The notes below the pieces were generated by a model. The model had not been told where the DNA came from, made no database searches, and saw only the letters and a list, made by a program, of their open reading frames with translations. DNA of 5,327 bases from Bacteroidota bacterium (GTDB lineage Bacteria > Bacteroidota > Bacteroidia > UBA7662). Location: positions 1-5,327 of the forward strand of contig VGFN01000074.1 in the NCBI GenBank assembly GCA_016868875.1, in the 5' to 3' direction. A program made the translations under genes and the position numbers. Below, piece after piece: positions 1 through 5,327 of the stretch. Each line of letters opens with the position of its first letter. Positions within the stretch are counted from its first letter, which is position 1.

Positions 1-3000
1 AGGGATCCCCGTGTCCGGAAGGCATACTCTGGGGCATGCCCATCGGATGAGGTGAATCAGCAGGGTTGTCGCGGGGTGGACGACCAAAATTCCGGAAATT
101 GTAGGTGAACGTCAGCATGACAAACTGCCCCAAGGCTGTGTTACGATTATCCTCCAAATAAACTTCGTTGATAACCCGATTCACGGAACGATTTTGGCCC
201 AACACATCAAAAATCGAAATGCGGAATTCCCCCAAACGGTTAGGCAATACCTTGGCTGCCAAAGATATATTCAACAGATGCACCGAAGCGTTAAAGCTTT
301 GGTCCAAACCCCCGAAGTAGGTCCAAGAATAATCGCTCCCAAAGACCCAACGCTTGCGGTAGGTGTATTGAGCCCGAGCATTGGCGGTATGCGTCCAGTA
401 TACCGACCATGGGCCTTGGTTGCGAAAGCGGTTCCAGCCCATATTCAACGAGATGTTGTAATCCAATTGCTCCAATTGGGAGCTGCTCAGACCCCATTGA
501 CCGTTAAGCGATTGGGTCACCACCGTTGAATTTACATTGTTATTCCGAACCGGCTGACGTTGCAAGGACCCCATCAAGGTCCAGTTCAAATTGGACTTGA
601 TGCTCGTCACCGGGTGCGCATAGGTCCCATAGAAGCGCAGTGCAGGCGTCCTGCCCAGATTGGCAGGCCTGCTCAATTGACTTCCACGAGCCAAGCCCTT
701 GCCCGTAAGGGTACTGCCTTGGCCCGAACTGCCCAAGACCTTCCAATTCACCCCATAAAGCGCTGATCCACCCCAAGCCTGCCACCATTGGTTCATGAGG
801 TTGGTATCGGCCGGCACAACCAGGGTTTCGTTGCCTATGGCATTCTCGGTGATGGATCCCGATGCAAACACAAAACAAGATTTACCCCAGGTCGCCTGGG
901 TCCAGCGCCAGCGCCCTCCCACCATATGGCTAATGGCCTGGTCAAGGTTGGGATTCCCAAGAACCAAGGCCAGGGGATTGGAATTATCCAACACCTTCTG
1001 CATTTGTAAAGCCGAAGGCAATTGCGCGGAAGACCGGTAGAAAACCCTGTACTGGCTGCTGCGATTGGGGCTGTACCTCCAAGAGGCATTGGGGAGCCAG
1101 GCCCTGAAAGCCAGGGGACTTGCTGCCACCATGGTTTGTATATCGGTAAGAACCCTGTTGGTCAAGGCATAATCTTGGCGCTGTAGGCCGAGAGTCCATT
1201 CCTGCACTTCATCCCCCAGGCGGTAGCGAATGCCGTACTGGGCTCCCCACAGCTGTTGTTCCATGTCTTGGCTTAACAAAGGCTTGATCGCAAGGCTATT
1301 CAGTGCAGCAACATCCTGGCCTACCGTTTGCCTTTGCCATAGAGGGGCCAGGTTGAATTCCAACAAAGAAGCCCGACCCAAGGGCTCAATGAAATTCAAA
1401 TCCCAGCGGCTTCTTAACAAATTTCTGCTTTGGTTCAAGGTCTGCTCGCTGGTATCGGCGCGTTGCCACCATTGGGGAGGCATCACGGGTGCAGGGCCTA
1501 CGGCAAATAGCATAGAATTTTGGTCACGCGGTGTGGCTTGATCCTGAAAGTCCATGGCCCAATTGACCGAATAATTCCGTCTTGCCTTGGCCAATCGCTG
1601 ACGAAACAACAGATCCAATCCCCCTTGCCATTGGCTGTTTTCGGTGCGGCTTTGCAAACGGTTCTCCGAGAGTTTCATGGTGCTGTCCGTTGTCGCCGTT
1701 TTCCAGGCAGAATCCGAGGCGGTCATCGAGGATGCCAGGGTCAAACGTTGGCTAAGGGTAATTCGAGGGGTAAGGATCAAGGCCCTGTTGCTGTCGGGAT
1801 TCCATTCCAACCTGGCTGTCCATCGTTGTTGATTGGACCTTTGAACTTGTCGGCTGCTGTCGGCTTGGGCCAAACCGCTTACATTCAGCCATGTCCGACG
1901 TGCCGAGGCATTTTGTTCGTTCAAGGTGGAATTCCCCACCAGGGCCGATGAAATTTTCCAGCCCCCTTTCCATGCGTCGCTGTAATTCAGGGCCAAGGAT
2001 TGTGTTGCCGTCAAGCCTCTTTGGGTGGGGTTGCTTAGCCCCATATCGACGCCCGATGGCATTCCTCCACCACTGCCTCCACCCATACTTCCGGAACCTC
2101 CCCGGCCCATCATCCGCATACCGCCCATTCCTCCTCCCATGCCCCCGGCTGCTCCAAGCAGTCCTGAAATCTCGGCACTGGAAAAATTCTGCTGATTGAT
2201 ATTGTTCGCGAGCAACGCGGCACTGATTCGACGCTTGCCCTTGAACCAAGATGTGTTACCACCGCTCATGTACCGAGCGCCTTCGGAAGGGAGCAGGGGC
2301 TGAAAGGCCTGACCGTAAGCGTCGAAGGGCAGGGCCCGGAATGGCTCCTCCCCCTGGACTTGCTCTGGATCACTCAAGGCCCCCATACCCCCGTACACTT
2401 TACCGAAACGGCTGCTGTTCAGACCAGTACGCGTTATCAAATTAAGGGTTTTCTCGGTATTGCCATCGTTGATCCCGCTGAACTGGGCCTGATCGCTGAG
2501 GCGGTCGATCAGTTGGACCTTATCGATCGCATCGGCCGGGAGGTTACGCAATGCCGCGGAGGCATCGTTGCCGTAATATTCCTGACCATCCAGCAGGACG
2601 CGACGGATCTCCTCGCCTTGTGCCTTGAGTGTCCCGTTCTCCACAGTGATCCCGGGCATTTTGCGAATCAGTTGTTCAGCATCCGCATCCGCGGTCGTCT
2701 TGTACCCGGCGGCATTAATCTCCGTCGTATCGCCTCGCTGTTCAATGCGTTTGGCCTGGGCTTCGATGCCCACCGAACCCAATTGCGTCGTTAGCGGAGC
2801 CATTAAAAGATTGCCAACGCTTTGGGATTCCAACCATCGCTGGAACTTACGGTAAGGGGCATATCCAACGTAGGTGCATTGGAGCATGTACCCCCCAGGC
2901 CTCAGCAAGGTGAGCACAAAGCGACCTTGGGCATCGGTAGAAACCCCTGTGCGCAATGCGCTGTCCCTTACCCCCACCGCGACCACATTCACCCCTGCCA

Positions 3001-3178
3001 AACCCTCCCCGGTCAGGGAATCCAAGACCCGCCCGGTAATCACAGGCTTCAAATCGCTACGACCCCCACCTCGATTCCCTTCGTTACCACGGCTTTGGGT
3101 CCATCCTGTGGAGATGTGCAGCAGCATCAAGGCCAAGGTCAGAACACCTAAGCGGATGGTTAGAGGGAAGAGGTTCAT
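1..3178 (-). CDS. TonB-dependent-receptor-like outer-membrane beta-barrel protein, 3' end outside window
   Basis: The frame is open for 1059 codons from ATG 3178 to the left edge, so the C-terminus is missing. Residues 1-28 look like a signal peptide (Arg9, a Leu-rich core, then GWTQ-S). Residues about 46-127 resemble a carboxypeptidase-D regulatory-like beta-sandwich (ITGRVLDSLTGEGLAGVNV, then TDAQGRF and YVGYAPY). Residues about 148-250 form a plug-like domain with family-typical stretches: RGDTTEINAAGYKT, AEQLIRKMPGITVENG, VLLDGQEYYG, LPADAIDKVQLIDRLSDQAQ, then LNLITR. The rest, rich in alternating aromatic and polar residues, fits a large beta-barrel (OMP_b-brl_3 / SusC-like group). A likely last strand (FVMLTFTYNFRNFG) lies near residue 1030, followed by a Pro/Met tail. 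Such proteins sit in the outer membrane and usually take up nutrients with TonB energy, or act as barrel proteins of unknown role. I see no clear TonB box and no adjacent SusD-like gene, so the substrate is unknown. An in-frame ATG at 3223 would add 15 residues (MRIFVGSTHDKSPDG) and bury the signal peptide, so 3178 is preferred. The family call is firm; the function is not. Confidence 0.9.
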   Translation of the reverse strand, partial: MNLFPLTIRLGVLTLALMLLHISTGWTQSRGNEGNRGGGRSDLKPVITGRVLDSLTGEGLAGVNVVAVGVRDSALRTGVSTDAQGRFVLTLLRPGGYMLQCTYVGYAPYRKFQRWLESQSVGNLLMAPLTTQLGSVGIEAQAKRIEQRGDTTEINAAGYKTTADADAEQLIRKMPGITVENGTLKAQGEEIRRVLLDGQEYYGNDASAALRNLPADAIDKVQLIDRLSDQAQFSGINDGNTEKTLNLITRTGLNSSRFGKVYGGMGALSDPEQVQGEEPFRALPFDAYGQAFQPLLPSEGARYMSGGNTSWFKGKRRISAALLANNINQQNFSSAEISGLLGAAGGMGGGMGGMRMMGRGGSGSMGGGSGGGMPSGVDMGLSNPTQRGLTATQSLALNYSDAWKGGWKISSALVGNSTLNEQNASARRTWLNVSGLAQADSSRQVQRSNQQRWTARLEWNPDSNRALILTPRITLSQRLTLASSMTASDSAWKTATTDSTMKLSENRLQSRTENSQWQGGLDLLFRQRLAKARRNYSVNWAMDFQDQATPRDQNSMLFAVGPAPVMPPQWWQRADTSEQTLNQSRNLLRSRWDLNFIEPLGRASLLEFNLAPLWQRQTVGQDVAALNSLAIKPLLSQDMEQQLWGAQYGIRYRLGDEVQEWTLGLQRQDYALTNRVLTDIQTMVAASPLAFRAWLPNASWRYSPNRSSQYRVFYRSSAQLPSALQMQKVLDNSNPLALVLGNPNLDQAISHMVGGRWRWTQATWGKSCFVFASGSITENAIGNETLVVPADTNLMNQWWQAWGGSALYGVNWKVLGSSGQGSTLTGKGLARGSQLSRPANLGRTPALRFYGTYAHPVTSIKSNLNWTLMGSLQRQPVRNNNVNSTVVTQSLNGQWGLSSSQLEQLDYNISLNMGWNRFRNQGPWSVYWTHTANARAQYTYRKRWVFGSDYSWTYFGGLDQSFNASVHLLNISLAAKVLPNRLGEFRISIFDVLGQNRSVNRVINEVYLEDNRNTALGQFVMLTFTYNFRNFGRPPRDNPADSPHPMGMPQSMPSGHGDP
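2048..2149 (-). repeat. Gly/Met-rich low-complexity segment inside the outer-membrane receptor gene
   Basis: This stretch encodes about residues 344-377 of the receptor. It is almost entirely Gly, Met and Ser with a few Arg (for example GGMGGGMGGMRMMGRGG followed by GSMGGGSGGGMP). It lies about 90 residues after the plug, in the early barrel, so it is most likely a flexible surface or periplasmic loop. On the DNA it appears as imperfect GGN/ATG triplet repeats. Gly-rich inserts are common in this family from Bacteroidota; the high Met content is the less ordinary part. Its role is unknown. Confidence 0.8.
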
Positions 3179-3254
3179 GCCGTCTGGACTTTTATCATGG
3201 GTTGAACCAACAAAAATGCGCATGAATGCGTTCTTTAGATACGAACTTTGAAGC
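3179..3254. promoter_or_regulatory. Divergent intergenic region between the receptor gene and ccmE
   Basis: These 76 bp separate two start codons that point away from each other, so the promoters of both genes, or their ribosome-binding regions, should lie here. On the minus strand, CATTTTTG (plus-strand 3211-3218) differs by one base from the Bacteroidota -7 box TAnnTTTG and sits 33 bp before the receptor start, but I see no good -33 TTG element at the expected distance. On the plus strand, GAACTTTG (3243-3250) also differs by one base, but it lies only 4 bp before the ccmE ATG, too close to serve that start unless initiation is elsewhere. Neither gene has a purine-rich Shine-Dalgarno sequence, which is normal for the phylum. 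The region's regulatory role is inferred from gene orientation. Confidence 0.5.
3215..3230. repeat. Short direct repeat AATGCG x2 with overlapping palindrome ATGCGCAT
   Basis: AATGCG occurs at 3215-3220 and again at 3225-3230, a spacing of 10 bp or about one helical turn. An 8-bp perfect palindrome ATGCGCAT (3216-3223) overlaps the first copy. A second small inverted repeat, GGTTgAACC, lies at 3200-3208. All of these sit in the divergent intergenic region, where a regulator could act on both genes. Elements this short arise easily by chance, and part of the palindrome is the alternative upstream ATG of the receptor frame, so the operator idea is tentative. Confidence 0.2.
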
Positions 3255-3677
3255 ATGAAACGATCTGCCCTATACCTCTTGCTTTTGGTTGGCACCGGGC
3301 TGGCGATCCTCGTCAGCACCCTGGGCGAAAGCAGTTCCTATGTGGACTTTGCCGAAGCCGCAGCCAACCCTGACCGTAGCTACCACGTGGTCGGACAATT
3401 GGACCGGGGCTATCCGTTGGTGTACAATCCGACCCAGGACGCTAACCTGCTTCGGTTCCGGTTACGTGATCAGCAAGGCCTGAGCATGTCCGTGGTGTAT
3501 TACGGTGCCAAGCCCCAAGACTTTGAACGCTCCGAACAAGTGGTCATCGTTGGCAAGGTCGTTCCCAGCCCATCCAAGCAAGAAAACAAGTCGGTCTTTG
3601 TGGCGGACCAGATTCTAACCAAATGCCCTTCCAAATACACCGAGGACCAGGTACCTACTGCCTCCACTAACCCTTAA
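3255..3677 (+). CDS. ccmE: Cytochrome c maturation protein CcmE, Cys (CxxxY) variant
   Basis: This 140-residue protein is the heme chaperone of cytochrome c maturation System I. It holds heme on the periplasmic face of the inner membrane and delivers it to CcmF. Residues about 5-22 form one N-terminal membrane anchor (LYLLLLVGTGLAILV). The remainder fits the small OB-fold beta-barrel of the family, with recognisable YHVVGQLDRG, LRFRLRDQQG, VVYYGAKPQDF and EQVVIVGKV strands. The key C-terminal motif reads ILTKCPSKYTED: Cys124 stands where E. coli CcmE has its heme-linking His130, while the tyrosine four residues later (Tyr128) is kept. This matches the CxxxY type known from Desulfovibrio and archaeal CcmE rather than HxxxY. 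The start is well fixed, because an in-frame TGA at 3249-3251 lies one codon before the ATG. The length is close to the usual size, with a short tail after the motif. It is followed by ccmF after 17 bp, so the two are probably co-transcribed. Confidence 0.93.
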   Translation: MKRSALYLLLLVGTGLAILVSTLGESSSYVDFAEAAANPDRSYHVVGQLDRGYPLVYNPTQDANLLRFRLRDQQGLSMSVVYYGAKPQDFERSEQVVIVGKVVPSPSKQENKSVFVADQILTKCPSKYTEDQVPTASTNP

Positions 3678-3694
3678 TCTTCGAATTGATCGCG

Positions 3695-5327
3695 ATGGAA
3701 TATGCAGGCGAATTGCTTTGGCCCGGCCATTTGGGGCATCTTGCAGTCATTGTTTCGTTCTGTGCCGCCTTGATGAGTACCCTGTCCTACGGGCATGCCC
3801 TGAACGGACATACCCTGTCCCGCGGTCGCTGGGAACTGTGGGGCCGCTGGTCCTTCGGGATTCATAGTGCTGCGGTGTTCACCATCATCGCCACCCTTTT
3901 TGGGATCATTTATTTTCATCGCTACGAGTATCATTACGCCTGGTCGCACGCGTCCAAAGCCTTACCGACGCATTACATCCTCTCTGCCTTCTGGGAAGGG
4001 CAGGAGGGGAGTTTCCTGCTGTGGATTTTCTGGCACACGGTGTTGGGATGGATATTCCTAGCGGTCAGCGGAAGACGTTGGGAGGCAGGCGTTATGGGCG
4101 TTCTTTCCTTGGCCCAACTCATGCTGAGCAGCATGCTCCTGGGAACCACCTTGGGGATTCCCGGGCTTATGGAATGGTCTATAGGGAGCAGCCCCTTCAC
4201 CCTCCTGCGCGATACCTTGCAGGCCCCCATTTTCAACCGTCCAGATTACCTTCAGTGGATCACGGACGGCAACGGACTCAATCCGTTGTTACAAAATCCT
4301 TGGATGGTCATCCATCCACCGGTGCTCTTCCTGGGATTTGCCTCCTGCACCATTCCCTTTGGATATGCGGTAAGCGCCTTGTGGACGCGTAGATACGAGG
4401 ATTGGGTGGGTCCTGCCCAGGGTTGGACCCTGGTCGCCATCCTTACTTTGGGGAGCGGTATCGTGATGGGGGCTGCATGGGCCTACGAATCCCTGAATTT
4501 CGGCGGGTATTGGGCCTGGGATCCGGTCGAAAATGCCTCCTTGTTGCCTTGGCTCTTCCTCGTTGCCGCCTTGCACGGCATGCATGCCTACACCAAAAGC
4601 CGGTATTCCCTGCGCTCCACCTTCATCCTCGTTCTGCTGGGGTTTTTGATGGTCTTGTATGCTACTTTTCTGACCAGGTCAGGGATCCTTGGCGAGAGCT
4701 CGGTGCATTCCTTCACCGATCTGGGCTTATCAGGTCAGTTGTTGATCTTTTTAGGGGCCTTTGTTGCGCTGGCCATGGTCCTGCTGCTCCTTCGTTGGCG
4801 AGTAATCCCTGCCCGTGAAACGGATGGAGAAGAGGCCGGGAGTTCCCGGGAGTTCTGGCTCTTCGCAGGAAGCATGACTTTGGTCATCAGCGCCTTGCAA
4901 ATCCTTTTCACCACCTCCATCCCGGTATTCAATGCCATCGCAGGCAGCAACTTGGCCCCCCCTGCCGAGGTCGTTTCCTACTACAACCGATGGCAATTGC
5001 CCATCGCGGTAATCGTTCTGTTGTTAGGAACGGTAGCCTTTGAACTTCGCTTCAAGAAAAGCGATCCCGGACCGGTCTTGCAATGGATTATTCAAATCAC
5101 CTTGATTGCCGTGGCTTTGACCTTGCTTGTTGCCTATTCCATGGGCATAGGGTACTGGTCCTTTATCCTCTTGATTTTTGCGTCCTGCTTCGCCTTGATT
5201 GGGAACCTCCACCAATTGTACCGTCGCCGTCATAAAATCATGAAGCAGGGAGGCCTGACGGCGCATCTTGGTTTTGCCTTGATGATGCTGGGGGTTTTGG
5301 TCTCTTCCTCCCGCAAAGAGGTGGTTT
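3695..5327 (+). CDS. ccmF: Cytochrome c heme lyase subunit CcmF, 3' end outside window
   Basis: The frame is open from ATG 3695 to the right edge (544 codons, no stop), so the C-terminus is missing. CcmF is a polytopic inner-membrane protein of the heme-handling WWD family; it takes heme from CcmE and ligates it to apocytochrome c. The visible part has about a dozen or more hydrophobic membrane segments. The WWD motif is clear at residues 270-286 (GGYWAWDPVENASLLPW). Family histidines placed by motif are His207 (NPWMVIHPPVLFLG) and His338 (LTRSGILGESSVHSF), which flank the WWD as periplasmic heme ligands, plus His294 (VAALHGMH) and His524 (LTAHLGFALMMLG) as the likely membrane heme b ligands. 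Near residue 100 the sequence is FWEGQEGSFLLW, where E. coli has a WG-x-HEGS form, so a histidine is replaced by glutamine. The start follows the ccmE stop by 17 bp with no clear Shine-Dalgarno; an in-frame TTG at 3686 is a less likely start. The gene family is certain. Confidence 0.96.
   Translation, partial: MEYAGELLWPGHLGHLAVIVSFCAALMSTLSYGHALNGHTLSRGRWELWGRWSFGIHSAAVFTIIATLFGIIYFHRYEYHYAWSHASKALPTHYILSAFWEGQEGSFLLWIFWHTVLGWIFLAVSGRRWEAGVMGVLSLAQLMLSSMLLGTTLGIPGLMEWSIGSSPFTLLRDTLQAPIFNRPDYLQWITDGNGLNPLLQNPWMVIHPPVLFLGFASCTIPFGYAVSALWTRRYEDWVGPAQGWTLVAILTLGSGIVMGAAWAYESLNFGGYWAWDPVENASLLPWLFLVAALHGMHAYTKSRYSLRSTFILVLLGFLMVLYATFLTRSGILGESSVHSFTDLGLSGQLLIFLGAFVALAMVLLLLRWRVIPARETDGEEAGSSREFWLFAGSMTLVISALQILFTTSIPVFNAIAGSNLAPPAEVVSYYNRWQLPIAVIVLLLGTVAFELRFKKSDPGPVLQWIIQITLIAVALTLLVAYSMGIGYWSFILLIFASCFALIGNLHQLYRRRHKIMKQGGLTAHLGFALMMLGVLVSSSRKEVV

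Noticed and set aside
1520..1951. Plus-strand open frame of 143 codons
   Set aside because: It lies fully antisense to the long receptor frame, whose translation has clear barrel-type composition. The plus-strand product matches no family I recognise.
1752..2249. Minus-strand open frame of 165 codons
   Set aside because: It is in a different frame from the receptor on the same strand and covers the Gly-rich segment; its Arg/Gly-rich product reflects the base composition of the real gene.
2360..2794. Plus-strand open frame of 144 codons
   Set aside because: It is antisense to the plug domain of the receptor, where the minus-strand protein has strongly family-typical motifs, so this is a shadow frame.
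3178..3223. Upstream in-frame ATG at 3223 as the receptor start
   Set aside because: It would place 15 polar residues in front of a good signal peptide, so the ATG at 3178 is more plausible for an exported protein.
3243..3250. GAACTTTG as a Bacteroidota -7 promoter box for ccmE
   Set aside because: It lies only 4 bp from the ccmE start codon, which would put the transcription start at or inside the gene.
2874..3251. Plus-strand open frame of 125 codons ending just before ccmE
   Set aside because: It is antisense to the receptor's signal peptide and N-terminal domain, and its product resembles nothing known. Its stop only serves to fix the ccmE start.
4402..4818. Plus-strand open frame of 138 codons inside ccmF
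   Set aside because: It overlaps the WWD-containing part of ccmF in another frame. The ccmF frame has unmistakable conserved motifs across the same DNA.

Overview
The window looks like a piece of a Bacteroidota chromosome. The evidence is a SusC/TonB-receptor-like outer-membrane protein of the type with a carboxypeptidase-regulatory N-terminal domain, which is abundant in that phylum. Purine-rich Shine-Dalgarno sequences are also absent before all three starts. By eye the DNA is fairly GC-rich for the phylum. I cannot name a genus.

Layout: three protein genes fill nearly the whole window, and two of them run off its edges. On the minus strand, one very long open frame runs from the start codon at 3178 to the left edge (at least 1059 codons, stop not in the window). 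It encodes a TonB-dependent-receptor-like outer-membrane beta-barrel protein with signal peptide, carboxypeptidase-D regulatory-like domain, plug and barrel. A 76-bp divergent intergenic region (3179-3254) follows. On the plus strand come ccmE (3255-3677) and, after a 17-bp gap, ccmF (3695 to the right edge, 544 codons visible). No RNA genes, insertion sequences, CRISPR arrays or convincing terminators were seen.

How the genes work together: CcmE and CcmF belong to cytochrome c maturation System I. CcmE is the membrane-anchored periplasmic heme chaperone. CcmF, with its WWD domain, takes heme from holo-CcmE and attaches it to apocytochrome c. The most notable point is that this CcmE has Cys-Pro-Ser-Lys-Tyr (CxxxY) where the classical family has His-x-x-x-Tyr, so the usual heme-linking histidine is replaced by cysteine. 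CcmF keeps all four heme-associated histidine positions I could place by motif. The ccmA, ccmB, ccmC and ccmD genes are not directly upstream, because that side is occupied by the divergent receptor gene. The receptor's substrate cannot be read from the sequence. Its Gly/Met-rich insert and Met/Pro/His tail are worth a look, but a functional link to heme or cytochrome biogenesis is only a speculation from adjacency.
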